Source: Primula veris
Taxonomy: Eukaryota > Streptophyta > Magnoliopsida > Ericales > Primulaceae
Direction: 5' to 3'
Length of the DNA stretch: 64,000 bases
NCBI GenBank assembly: GCA_963682055.1
Contig: OY821746.1
Location: 14,187,992 to 14,251,991 of the forward strand
The translations under genes and the position numbers were made by a program. Below the pieces are notes generated by a model, which saw only the letters and a program-made list of their open reading frames with translations, was not told where the DNA came from and searched no databases. Shown here one piece after another: positions 35,157 to 47,644 of this stretch (position 1 is its first letter; every line of letters begins with the position of its first letter).

Positions 35157-38100
35157 CAGTGGTGTCAACAATAGAGCGAAATTCCGTTTCGGTAGATGAT
35201 CGGGAGAGAGCACGTTGCTTTTTGGAAGACCATGAAATCGGGTTGTGACCAATAAATACTATATAGCCAGTGGTAGAGATACAGTCATCTCTATCACCGG
35301 TCCAGTCGGCATCACAAAAGGCATGGAGACGGAAGGGAGACATTTTAAGTAGATGTAAACCATGGTGAAGCGTACCATTAAGAAATCGTAGTAGTCGTTT
35401 TAGTGCTATCCAGTGAGTAGCTGTTGGGTGAGAAAGAAATTGTGCGAGTTTACTGACGGGAAATGCAATATCGGGTCGAGTAAAGGATAGATATTGGAGG
35501 CTTCCAACGATAGCTCGATAGGTGCTTTCGTCTTTAATGGGAGAGTCGGGTTCTTTGGTAAGTGGGGGATGAGGTGACATAGGAGTGGTGACGGGACGAC
35601 AATCTGTCATATTATAGCGGGTTAATATGTCGGATATGTACTTGGATTGATTTAAATGGAGACCAGTGGAAGTGGGGGTGACCTCGACACCAAGGAAGTA
35701 GGATAATGGGCCTAAGTCTTTGAGCGAGAATCTATGCGAAATGGCAGTAGTAAATTTGGATATGTCGGCTGAATTTGGGCATGTGACAATGATATTGTCG
35801 ACGTAAACGAGGACAAATAGCAGAGTGGAGTCATTGTGTAAAATAAATAAGGAAGAGTCGGATATGGAATTTTGGAATCCATATGAGAGTAAATAATTTC
35901 GGAGTTCGATATACCAAGCACGCGAGGCTTGTTTGAGGCCATAAAGGGCCTTTACTAATTTACAAACATGAGTCGGGCTTTCGGGATTGACAAAACCAGG
36001 AGGTTGAGTCATAAAAACAGTGCCAGTGAGATTGCCTTGCAAAAAAGCATTATTTACATCGAGTTGTCGAAGAGACCATCCATAGGAGACGGACGGTGGT
36101 GGGATTGATGACGGGGCTAAATGTCTCAGAGTAGTCAAGTCCAAGTCGTTGATGAAATCCTTTCGCAACTAAGCGGGCTTTGTGTTGCTTGATAGAGCCA
36201 TCCAGATTATATTTTCTTCGGTATACCCATTTACATCCAATGATGTTTTGAGAAGAGTCGGAAGGGACAAGTGTCCAAGTATTGTTACAGAGTAAGGCTT
36301 CGTATTCCTCGAGCATGGCAGGCCGCTAGAGAGGGTCAACTAAGGCTTGTTTGATAGTGGACGAGGTGAGATATTTGGTTGGAAGAGTACTAAGGTGGGA
36401 TGTTTTTGGGTTAGGTGTGGCATATTTCGGGTTCCGTTTACAGATGTTGTTGGATAGGCGAGTGGTGGGGTGAGGAGAAGGTGGGGGAGGTGGTGGTGGG
36501 GGAGACGTAGGGGAGACGTAGGGGAGTCGATGTTGGGCTGAGCAGTCGATAGGAAAGCAGGGGAAGCAGGGATGGTTTCGTGAGAAACAGGGATGGTTTC
36601 GTGAGAAACAGGGATGGACAGATTATGAGTGGGGGCATTTGGAGGTGGATCGACGGGAGGGGGGGGGGGGGGTCTGGGCAGTGGTCAAGGGTGAAGGTGG
36701 GTGGTTGACGTGTTGGATGAGAGGGAGAGTGAGGGGGCACCAGTCATCGGGTGTCATTGTCGAGGCTGGTGGAGGTAGATTTAGGAGAGTCGTGTAAGGG
36801 ATTACATGGTCAATGAAGCGAACATCTCTGGAAGTATAGACTCTCGAAGTAAGCGGGTCGAGACAAAGATAGGCACTTTGGGTTGTGGAATAGCCGATAA
36901 AAATGCATTGAATGGAGCGGTTTTGAAGTTTGTGAGTCGTATAAGACCGGAGCCAAGGGAAACATAAGCATACAAAGTTATGGAGTTTATCATAATTAGG
37001 TTGTTTGTGGTGAAGTGTGAAGTAAGGGGATTCATTTTTGAGAGTCGGAGTTAGGAGTCGATTGATGAGGTAAGTGGCGGTGGATAAGGCATAGGGCCAA
37101 AGGGAGAGAGGGAGTTGTGTGTGTGTGAGGAGTGAGAGTCCGGAATCGACGATGTGACGATGGCGACGCTCGACAAATCCATTATGCTCGGGTGTGTGTG
37201 TGGAGGAGACGTTAAATGTGTTATACCATTATCAAGGAGTTGAGGTGTAAGTTTGACGTATTCGCCACCATTGTCGGAGTAGAATTGACGGATGGAATGA
37301 TTAAAATATTTTTCAATAACAGCTTTAAGACGTTGGAATGTAATGGAAGTGTTGGATTTATTTTTAAGTGGATAAAGACATATAAAATGTGTGAAATGAT
37401 CAACAAAAATAATATAATATTTGTACGAATCATGAGAAAGGACGGGGGAGGTCCAAACATCAGAAAATATTAGATCAAGAGGGGCATTCGACTGAAGACT
37501 ACACACACTAAAAGATAGTTTATGACTTTTATTGATGTGACAGGAAATACATTGATCAAATTGAGATACGCGTAAATTAAATTTCGAATTAATAAAGCGG
37601 AGAGTCTTGTCGGATGGGTGACCTAGGCGGTGATGCCATGAGGACTGAGCGGGGGCTATGACATGATGTGCGTGAGGCGGAGGAGGGCGCCATTCATAGG
37701 TGTCGTTGACGAGTTCACCTAGAAGAAGGACTTCTCCCGTCGAGAGGACCTTAATAAAGAAGGAATCGGGTGAGAAAATTGCAATAGAATTATTATCACG
37801 ACGTAGTTGAGATACGGAAATTAATTTACGAGAGATGTTGGCTACACATAAAACATTTTTAAATTGAATAACTTGAGAGGAAGAGGAGATAGAAAAACAA
37901 CCAGTGTGAGTAATGGATAGAGAGGAGCCATCACCAATTTCTAAATCATCGGGGCCCTCATACGGGACGTGAAGAGAAAGATTGTTTAGGTCGTCCGTGA
38001 TATGGTGCGATACACCACTATCAAGGAGCCAAGAATTCGGATTGTAGGAGGAAGGATGAGAAGCGGTATTAGCATGAGAGCGGGAGTAGGGCTAACGAGT

Positions 38101-38940
38101 GGAGGACTGCCGAGTAGGGAAGACTACGTTTGGGTATTGAGCCTTGAGTTTACCACAATCATAGTCGACATGGCCGACAATGTCACAATAATGACAACGA
38201 CCCTTGTAGGGTGCAGATTTGGGTTCGGGTTTATGGCCATCGGGGGTGGTATTTTTGGGCATGTAGTTAGATTGTCGGGGAGTGTAGTTGGAGCGGGTGT
38301 AGGTTCGATTTTGAGCTGCATGGACGGATGGCTGGAAAGCAGGGTTGTTGGTCGATTGCTTGAGGCTTAGTTCATGGTTGATTAATTTTTCATGTAGGGC
38401 ATCGAAGGATATGATGGTGTCACGTGCATGCACGGCATCGATGACGGGTTTGTAGGGCTCATAGTTGAGTCCTCTAAGGACCATGGAGATAATGTCCTCC
38501 GGGTCCATAGCCTTACCGAATTGAGCAAGATCGTCGGTGCACGATTTTATGGAGTTCATGTAGTCGGTAATGGTATTGTTGGAATAGGTAATGGATGCAA
38601 GGCGATCCTTTATTTGTAAGATGTGACCGTGGGAAGGGTTGGCAAATTTTCAAGAAAGGGTGGTCCATGCTTCGTGAGAGGTATGAACGTGAACGATAAG
38701 GAACGCAATGCTAGAAGAGAGTGTACCAACAAGGGCTCCTAAAATGAGTTGGTCTTGTCTATACCAACTGGAGTAAGCAGGATTCGGGGTGGTGGCGGGG
38801 GGGTCGGGTGTGTTTGAACAGTGGGGGAGGGGGCGAGTATGCTGCCATCGAGGTAGCTGAATAGTTCTAGGCCATTGAGGAAGGATTGAACCTGAAAGCG
38901 CCATTGACGGAATGTCGGGGTATCCTTGAGTTGGATACAA
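35157..38940 (-). pseudogene. Copia gag-pol polyprotein, fragmented
   Basis: Gag: WYRQDQLILGALVGTLSSS, then HEAWTTL (about 38790-38650), continuing at 38559 and ending with the zinc knuckle CHYCDIVGHVDYDC (CX2CX4HX4C). Protease: WLLDSGVSHHI near 38020. Pre-integrase HHRLGHPS and CISCHINKSH, then an integrase core with LIFSDVW and QFYSDNGGEY (37506-37210). RT: LDVNNAFLQG, VCKLVKALYGLKQASRAWY, VLVYVDNIIVT, FSLKDLGPLSYFLGVEV. RNase H: AFCDADWTGD and LSRSSTETEF, where it is cut off. Defects: a stop or frame change inside gag (about 38.65 kb), a CA-dinucleotide slippage frameshift in integrase (about 37.2 kb), further breaks in the low-complexity linker at 36.4-36.8 kb (including a poly-G run) and near 36.33 kb, the RT active-site change YVDD to YVDN, and loss of the C-terminus. 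It is not functional. Confidence 0.85.
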
Positions 38941-39089
38941 TTGACGAAGTGGACGAGGGTGATGGGTTTGGATGGTTCACCGGAGTTAGCGAGTTGAAAT
39001 TATTGGTTGAGAGTCATGGTGATTGTCGGGTGATCGAGATGTCGGAGGAGGAGAAAAATATTTGGATCTTTGATTAGCTCATGATACCA

Positions 39090-39343
39090 TGTAAAGGATT
39101 GAATGGTTGATATTTATTGATGATAAATGTTTACAATATATAGTGATACTATACAAGAATGAATCTAGACAATTACTAAAGTTACAAAGATATGGCAGCT
39201 AATTACAAGGGATTATTGCCGATTATACAAGATTGCAATTACTTAATTATATAATCAAATAACACAATTATAGGATATCTAAATATAGATGATTACAATC
39301 TTATTGTGAAGGATATACATGATCAGTGGAGATATTCTTGACA
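39090..39343 (-). repeat. 5' LTR of the copia element
   Basis: 254 bp, plus-strand TGTAAAGG...TTCTTGACA, i.e. TGTCAAGAA...CCTTTACA on the minus strand. A primer site TGGTATCATGAGC (minus strand, about 39076-39088) follows directly; it resembles the iMet type. Confidence 0.8.
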
Positions 39344-39831
39344 CTGTTTCATAGGGAAAAACATCATTTCATGCTTTAAGGATTAATCATGAATCATACA
39401 CTGTGGTTCTATACTTCTATCAGGTAGTTTAAACCTTTTGTGTTCTTTATTTTATGTTGAAATGGATTGTTGCATGTTAACATCATTTCGCCTACAAAAT
39501 GGTCTGCAATAACACCCAAATTAAACCTTCAGTACAACATTAACCTTGTTGTCTCTACAGTTTCGAACTTAAATAAGCCTACGGAAGAAAGTGTACTTCC
39601 AGGTTTTTGAATTTAAGAAAGTATAACTGTATTAATTAAGATATACTAGTTTTAATTCAAAATATAAAACTAAAAGAAAAAGACTTGATAGAGCAGGTGG
39701 GCTGTTCAAATCAAAGCAACACGGTTGAACTGAAAATCGAGTTCATGAAGACGATAAACTCGAGGGTGTGTAGGTCCGTTTGTAGCTAGTAATGAATTCG
39801 GAGGGACAGATTAAAGGATTTTTCTTAGGGA
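39344..39831. other. Spacer right of the copia element
   Basis: No gene recognised. The stretch is the right-hand continuation of the sequence interrupted by the copia insertion; it resembles non-coding or UTR DNA. Confidence 0.4.
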
Positions 39832-40085
39832 CACTACAAAAATATTCTCATTCAGGGAGGCCAAAATTGGTTACGATTCTGTCACTAAACTATGTTTGCA
39901 ACGACATACTGGTCCTGAATCGACCGTTGCTAAAATAGTGACAACTAGGAGATGCGTCACTAACATTGGTGATGGAATGCCGACGAGAAGGCCGTAACTA
40001 AATCAGCAACGAGTTGTATTATATCACCGTTACAACTACGTCGCTAACTCGTTACCGCTCCATCACGAATTTAGTTATTGTATTT
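39832..40085. mobile_element. CACTA-type transposon end
   Basis: CACTACAAAAATATTC at 39832 is a standard CACTA terminus. It is followed by repeated short subterminal motifs of the CGTCGCTAA / GTTGCTAAA / CGTCACTAA type up to about 40080, as in CACTA subterminal regions. The opposite end was not found, so the element is partial or its other end has decayed. Confidence 0.55.
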
Positions 40086-43000
40086 TTTAAAAAAATACAA
40101 ATTCTCCGTCAATGTTTCATCGGTGATGCGTCGCCAATTAAACACAGAAACAAGAGCATTTTCTAGTTAAAATAATATTGATTTTTTAAATCATATTATT
40201 TTAATTAACAAATAATATTTCAAATTAAATAAAACTATTAACGAACAATATTACGATTGGGGGAATTTGTGTTTAATACGATGCTATTAACTTAATATTA
40301 AGAAACACATATTTGAGTTTCTTGTTTATCATTTAGTACATTTTAAATGTTAATGTACTAAAATGTCGTTCTCTTAAATTTCTCTCTTTTAAATCTTTTG
40401 CTCTTATACTTACTAGTTGACTTTTTTCTGTTTTCACGAAAACCATTAAAAAATTCTAATTTAAATTGTATAAAAAGGGGGGGAAAACTCAAAGAAGATT
40501 CCAAAATAAATAAATTGAAGATAAAAAAATAAAAATAAAAATAGATAGCATCAATAAAGAGCAACAATAGATTTGTTTTTGAATAATATATAAAAATAGA
40601 AAAATTACATACAATGAACTCGGAACATCAATAAAAACTATAAAAATGTAGATATAGAGCATCAAGAAAAAAAAAATATAGCATCATAGAGCATCAAGAA
40701 AAAATAAAAATAAAAATAAAAATAGATAACATCAATAAAAATAAATATAAGCGGAGCAACTCGGAGAAAAAAATAAAGAGCGTTAAGAAAAAATATAAAT
40801 AAATACATATAGCATCATATAGAATCAATTAAAAAACATATAAAGATAGAAAAACCACATACATTATCTATTAAAATATTATTTAAAACGGATCAAATTT
40901 TTGTTGAAAAAACAACTTGATATTTACTCGATTCAAACACACACATAAGCTAATAAGCATACATACATTTAACACATTGTATATCATTATTGGTCATGAT
41001 GAAAACCACCCACGTTGGTAAAGAGTAAAGAGGGTAGCAGATAGGTATATAAATGAATACATGGAGAAGTGAGAAATCAGTTGCATGAAAATCAACCTTG
41101 TTTTTATTGGATAAAATCCTAAATGTTAGGAATTAGTTAATAGTTATGTTAAATTAAGTAAGGGTAATGTTGGAATATTTTAAATGTTGGAATATTTTAG
41201 ATGTTATATACTAAAACTTAGTAAAGATTTGTAGCATGCTTTTTTGGTTAATAAGTTCTTAAGGATGTATTTATTGATCATTTCCCCTAATAAAAATATA
41301 TCCAACTTCTATACAAACTTTCAAAAACTAAAATAATTATCCAACTTATACAAACTGTCAAAAACTAACTATCCGATGTACAAACTTTCAAAAGCTAAAA
41401 GATAAATCAGATTTGTATTCGATGGTCAGAGTAATAATAACTTAGAAGATAGATGACACAGTCGTCATAATCGACCCCGACTTTGTTCCCTTCACCGCCG
41501 GCTATTCCATCATCTATTGCATGCTCGTTTCCGTCACCATAGTATGCCACGAACATCCTTTCGTTGCCTCCATCTGTCTTTTTTGTTAATCTGAGAATAA
41601 CATCAATGTTTATAATAATTAATCTCACATCAATGTCAATTCTTACTCAGAACACATCAAGTACAAGTACAGTTAACTTACTTTTGTTGACGTTTAAACG
41701 GAATTTCGGTCACATGCGATCACGTAACCACTTTGAATGAGAATTGACTGTTTTGCACGTGACCAAATTTTCCATTAAAAGTCAACAAACGTTAACCAGA
41801 ATGTGTTGACTGCTTGATTTTTTATAATTGAGTATGCAAATTTCTAATATTCGTATGTGAATATGAATTTTTTTAATCACCAATAAGTTGATGTAGTAAA
41901 TAATAAATTTTCCGAATATTTTACGAGGACTTCATTCTATTTTCTTTTCACTTTTCAATTAATTTACAGAATTTGGGAATTTTCGGGCTTAGAAATAGAG
42001 TAGCTGGATTATAAGTTGATAAATAACTCAAAAACAGTCTAGCATCTAAACAAAAAAGTTGAGTATATATTTACTTTGCAACCAAAACAAGAACCAAATG
42101 TAAATTTGAGTGTATGGCTATCTCCTAATCATGAATAAAGACTAAAATTGTAAAGAAAACTGGTAGATAACATCAGGCTAAACCTAAGCCGTCAAAACTC
42201 AATCATGGAGAAGAACAAACAATGTGTTCTTTTGTCTGATTTTGTCAATAAATAAGCTCCAAGTCAACCTAAAAGCGATAGACGTACCAAGTACATTACA
42301 TTAAAAGAATTACTACCTAGTCCCAAAAGACTTCCTTTTACCTCTCTCTCCATATAATAGCTCCAAAACACTTTAAAACAATACCCATGCATAATCAGTG
42401 AATTAAAAATAATTTATACCAAGTGATAGATAAGCGATCGATTTAAAAAATAATAAAAGTATAAAAGATGATTTTTTTTCTCAACTCTTTTCTGCCTATA
42501 AAATCTAAAAACACAACTAATAGCAATGAGCCTAGCTTGTTTAATATGAATATCACTAAATCGTAGTAAAAGAGATATCAAAATTACATTAACGTGAAGT
42601 AAGCAATATTTTATTTCCGATTAGTGTTATCGGTTTGCTTATTAAGCTATCATGAGGGATTGGCCCATGAATCTGGATGCAAAAGCATCCGCATCAGCTA
42701 GCTTAGCACTTTCCTTAGATTCGAGGTAAAAGTGTCAATTTTAAGTTGGCTTACATATTACACAAAATCTTCGGTTTCCCTATCACAATTAAATATTATT
42801 TTCTTAATTCTTTCAAAAGAATTCTTCTTTCCAACATTTCATTTTTTAAATCATCTAAGATTCTAATAATTATACTAAATAAAACATTATATTAAATAAA
42901 GAAACATTAGTTAATTGAAAATGAAATTTAATTTTAAACAATTCGAAGGCTGCAAATGAAATATAAGATGGTCTTCCATTCTATTCAAGGTATGTAAGTA

Positions 43001-43569
43001 AAGGTCAAATGGTAATAAAAGTTACAATTAGAAAGTATAATACGGTTTAAGCAAAACAATGACTTATGATAGTGGTTATACCATGATAAAAAATAAAAGA
43101 TTATCATTATAATATATAATACTATTATAACTTATAATTAAAAGGAGTACATAAGAAAATCATATTGTTACCCTGTATATAAGATGAATTTTTGATTTCC
43201 TTTATTTAGAACAACTAAAACAATAGACTCATATACCTCCATTTCCCTGGTTTGTTGGGATTTGAACAAAAAAAGTCTTCTCACCCGCTGATAGCATGAC
43301 AATTCCTTAAAAATAGGGAATCAAATTCGTTCTCTATACTAAAGGAATCAAAGTCATTCGGTAATGGTAATGGGACTCACATGAAAGTTAAAAATATTTT
43401 GAATAGATATTAAATTAATATTAGATAATAAAATTTGGTTAAGATATGGAAAATCGTAAGCAATTTGACAAATTGTATAAAGTTAACTAATTCCCAAAAC
43501 AAGTAAAAATTTGCATTTAACTTTATTTTTATGGAAAATTTTAAATTATCTGTTGCGGTTGCTTTAAGA
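40086..43569. other. AT-rich non-genic stretch with a small foldback MITE
   Basis: 40500-40870 is low-complexity AATAAAAATA sequence. 41671-41798 is a foldback element whose arms match as inverted repeats (GTTGACGTTTAAACGGAA and the reverse complement of TTCCATTAAAAGTCAAC). 41430-41592 has an exon-like minus-strand frame after a TTATTCTCAG acceptor (TDGGNERMFVAYYGDGNEHA), of unknown family and low confidence. No other gene seen. Confidence 0.4.
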
Positions 43570-43570
43570 T

Positions 43571-43828
43571 TTCTTTAGGCTATTTGATGCACACCATTTT
43601 TTGCACTAAAACCTTGTAAATAAGGGAACAATCACATTTGATGATCCAGATGCTAACCAATCGATCATCTACACATTCACTTGATCATGAGAATTTTATT
43701 TCTTTAGGCTATTTGATGGACACCATTTTTTGCACTAAAACCTTGTAAATAAGGGAACAATCACATTTGATGATCCAGATGCTAACCAATCGATCATCTG
43801 CACATTCACTTGATCATGAGAATTTTGA
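43571..43828. repeat. 129-bp direct tandem duplication
   Basis: TTCTTTAGGC at 43571 recurs at 43700, and the two 129-bp units differ at only about 2-3 positions (for example GCACACC/GGACACC and CTACAC/CTGCAC). The near-identity indicates a recent duplication. Confidence 0.9.
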
Positions 43829-43989
43829 CATCAGACACGTTAGAGCAACTATATCAGTTCACTCAAATTATACATTTCCTTTAAAATTATGTAATCTATT
43901 CTAAAAACACAGTAATGATATAGACCCGGACTGACTCAATCAGACTGATTACCAGACAGTCTTTTATTTAATTTTTAGAATTATTTTGA

Positions 43990-44800
43990 CACCCAAACAA
44001 AACAAAAACAAAACCTCAAATATAATATTTATGTAACACTAGTTGAGACTAAAATAAACTTAAATATTAATTAAAAATATTTAAAATTTTAATAATTTTA
44101 ATATATTTTATTTGACGATTCAACAAAATAAAAACTCAAATATAATATTATAGAACTCTATTTCAGACTATCCTAAACTTAAATATTAATTAAAAATATT
44201 TAAAGTGTTAATGATTTTAATATATTTTATTTGACGATTTAACAAAATAAAAACTCAAATATAATATTATACAACCCTATTTGAGACTACCCTAAAATTA
44301 AATATTAATTAAAACTATTAAATATATTGCCGAATAACATATTCTTAAATTTCGGGGTGAAAATAAAATTCTAAATTTACATTAAGGACTAGTGTGCTGA
44401 GTGTCTGGTTGAGTCTATCTGGCTCATTAGCATTATTCAAAAAAAAAACACACACTCATGCATCAATTAGTACAATGGTTTTACTCACACATTTTTCCTA
44501 ACTAAAAAATCAACCCACATTACAGGCATATGCAGCTCATCAAGAGTTTTGATTGTTATTAATACTAGATTTAACAATTTTTTTTAATTAATATTTAAAT
44601 TTAGGTTAGACTCAACTAGGGTTATAATATATTTTTATTTGAGTTTATAGTGGGTGAGGTTTTTAGATTTAACAATTTTTCTTACTTTTAATTAATATTT
44701 AAATTTATTGTAAGCTCAACTAGGGTTGTAGTATATTTTTATTTGGGTTTTTAGTGGGTTGAGTTTTTATTATTTTGGATATTTATATTTTGATTTATCA
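43990..44800. repeat. 119-bp tandem array with a diverged inverted partner
   Basis: CTCAAATATAATATT recurs at 44016, 44135 and 44254, giving a 119-bp period with about 2.7 copies. At 44584-44780, sequence resembling the reverse complement of the unit appears twice (TTAATTAATATTTAAATTTA at about 44583 and 44697). The two arrays flank about 240 bp, so the whole could fold into a large hairpin and may be the inverted ends of a transposon. Confidence 0.6.
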
Positions 44801-45927
44801 AATTATAGAATTTTATGTATATTTGGAGTGATAAATATGTATTTTATTAGCTTATAGAGTATGTGCGTTATGTGCAAGTTTTTTTTAAAATACAATTATC
44901 ACTTATTCAGTTTTTCTTCATTTGTAGTTGTCATTTTGGTTATGAATATGTATACTACATTACTCATATATTTAGACTTACATAAGCCTAGAATAACAAG
45001 TTATTCACAACAAATATCAAATGAAGCATCTGATAATTTGATCACGTTAATAAATATAGTAGTAACTATTATTGAAATTATGGTTACCTTTTTGTTTTCA
45101 TTCAATTCACCGTTCTTGTGATATGAAACATTCCATCAATATTCATGAATAGTGTTTGTATGAGTATGACTGGTAAGCCAGCTCACCGGATAAAAGTTTT
45201 AGATATGTTTTTTGAGTTGCAATAGTAACGGTCGATCAATTAACCTATACTTCAACTTAAAATTAAGGTAACACATGACCTTACTTGTTTATAAGAGAAT
45301 ATTTGTCTAACTTATAATTATAATAATAATAGAATTCACTTTTTATTAATCATTTGAATTTATAAAACACTCCATTTTCAATCCTTTCTATTTCTATAAA
45401 GATAAAACCATATCATTAAAATAGAATAGGGGAATGAGTTTTTTTAAAACTTTAAAATTCTAGCTAAAAGCATAAAAAGTATTAAGTTCATTTTAATTTT
45501 AAAAAAATCATAAGAGAAATTGAAGTGGATGCTATTATAATAGGCTCCATAATTATACTGTTTTCTTTTGGGGGAAATTTCAAACAGCTGTTCTCTTATA
45601 GCTCCTTTTGATTTCTTTACATATATTCTTTGGATTACAAACTTTTTAATTACAAACTTTTTAGTTATAAATTTAATATATGTTATTTCATCTATATCCA
45701 GTTTATGAGTTGGCCTAATTTTTTAACATGCAGGTCAATGCAAGACTTTCACAAGAAATCAAGAATGTTGCATGATTTATTTATTTGTAGGCCGGTATAT
45801 ATAGCTTAGTAGTTCAATTCTCTACTTTAACTTATTTTGCAATATGTCTTTCTTAATTTGATGTGCGTCGACCAACTTAATTTGGCACCTCTATTATTTT
45901 CTACCAAATTAATAGGAAAACTATATA
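44800..45927. other. AT-rich spacer
   Basis: A plus-strand frame at 44861-45121 is hydrophobic and AT-driven, with no recognised family; it is not supported as a gene. Confidence 0.5.
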
Positions 45928-46117
45928 CGCTATAAGAAAATGTCAGATTATTATCAGCGCGTCTGCGGCTAAACTAATGGTAAAATGAGTGTCGCTAAAT
46001 TTAGCAACAGTATACCAATAGTTTTTATTGCTAAATTGTTACTAAAATTTAACGACACTCAATTTACCAATAGTTTTTAAAATTAAACTGTTAGTATCTT
46101 ATATTTTTCTTATAGTG
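45928..46117. mobile_element. CACTA-like MITE, 190 bp
   Basis: The left end CGCTATAAGAAAATGT and the right end (reverse complement CACTATAAGAAAAATA) are inverted repeats with few mismatches. The 3-bp flanks are ATA on both sides, the target duplication size of CACTA elements. No coding sequence. Confidence 0.7.
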
Positions 46118-46304
46118 ATATCTATCGGTACAACTTTCCCAATTAAATCGTAATGGTATTTAGTGCAACTTAAACCTTGTCATTTCCATGATTCCATCAA
46201 ACTTCAAACGTTTACTTCTTCTTTCTCTATTTTAGTGCACCGGAAGAACTCAAAATATTCTACCTCTTATTCTTTATCGTTTTTCGTGCCTCCTTACTTA
46301 TTTT

Positions 46305-47644
46305 TGTTGGAAAACATGTAATTTTTACATGGTTGTTCCGAGTGGTCAGGGACCATCTTTGAGTCAATATTTAATGCGACTACTCGGATTTTCTGAAGCC
46401 GTACTCAAAGCGTTTGAGTAGCTCGTGCGACGAGCGTCGCAACGGTATATCGCATGATCTATTCAAAAAATGGGTGTGAATGATAATTGGACTCGAAGGT
46501 TGGTACTCGAAAGAGGAAGATAAATCAAATCTGAAAAATGGAAAAGAAAGTGGGATTAAACCATGAGGGTTATCCCACGTTGTGAAATCATGAGTGATTT
46601 TTATACTATAAATACAAGTCCATCCCATGTATTTGTTAAACTAATCAAGTCCACATACTTATGAGTGGTTTAGTGTGTACCACACACGCACGCGCTCGCT
46701 CGGGTCTCGGGAGGGGGGACGCGGGATGCGGGATTTGAGATTTGTCTCGGGTCTTGGGTCTTGTACTAAACTGAAAAAAGGGACTTTTTTATATTTACAA
46801 GAGAAGTCCCTAGAGTTCCAGAAAGTTTGAAACTCCAGCAGTAATGGAGGCGGGTTCTGGAGATGTAACTCCCAGAATTAAATTACCACAATTAATTATG
46901 CGGTTTCAGAATTCCTCTATATGAGGCAGCCTTCCCCTCACATTCATAAAAATGAAAATCTCTATAAAACAGCATACACTATATTATTATTTTTCATAGC
47001 ATATTAGAAACCAGAGAGAACCACCCACCAAAAGCTCGACCTTGACTCGTCGCCAGTTTCCGGCGAGTCATCCGAGACGTTGTACCTTGGGATCGAAGCG
47101 CCAACGCAACCAAAAACATCAAGGTGGTTGGACGAATATCGGTTAAGGGCGTACTGTTTAGCCTCGTCTTTTCAATTCTGTCCATTTTCAATTCTGTTAT
47201 TTTAATTCCGCAATTTACTTTTCTGTATTTTTTTATTTCAGTATTTTAATTTCCTGTACTTAGCTGTAGATTTTCAATTCTGTCTTTACCTTTCGGTAAT
47301 TTCTTTAAAGTACTGTTTTATTATGTAATTTCAATTCTGTAATTTAATTCAGTAATTAGAATAGTTTCAATTCAGTCCTGTTATTTCAATTTCAATCAGA
47401 ACAGTCCGGCTGTTAAGTTTATACTTTCCAATCCGGCAGTTTCTATTTATTGCAATTCAGTACATCAGATTATTAATTGATAATAATCTGATAACGTTTG
47501 CTTTAATTACTATTCAGTACCTACATGTTGTAATCAGTAATTTTTATTCCAATTTGAAATTAATAAAGATTACACTTGTTTTTGTTTATTCTTTTTAGTC
47601 TTTTAATTATTGTTTAATTGTTATTTTATACACGGAAACCAACA
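46305..47644 (+). mobile_element. Solo LTR, 1340 bp, family A
   Basis: Starts TGTTGGAAAACATG and ends GGAAACCAACA; TGTTGG/CCAACA are inverted. The flanking 5-mers are ATTTT on both sides, a perfect target duplication, so this is a complete solo LTR left by recombination between two LTRs. The same family occurs at 54378-57635. Sequence between about 47210 and 47560 is rich in CTGTA/ATTCAG-type motifs. Confidence 0.9.

Larger units (their letters stand above)
35141..39343 (-). mobile_element. Ty1/copia retrotransposon, 3' LTR almost completely deleted
   Basis: The minus-strand order is 5' LTR (39343-39090), primer site, gag, protease, integrase, RT, part of RNase H. Integrase before RT defines copia. 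At the downstream end, RNase H coding stops abruptly at 35157, where the 16 bases TGTAAAGGATTGAATG (35141-35156, plus strand) match the outer edge of the LTR. Flanks CTGGT (left) and CTGTT (right) form a 5-bp target duplication with one mismatch. Pol therefore appears to have been joined by deletion to the last 16 bp of the 3' LTR. Confidence 0.82.

Noticed and set aside
36438..36740. Proline/serine-rich frame
   Set aside because: It lies in the variable linker between copia integrase and RT; part of the broken polyprotein, not a separate gene.
44861..45121. Hydrophobic 86-codon frame
   Set aside because: Short, AT-rich, with no neighbouring exon or recognised family.
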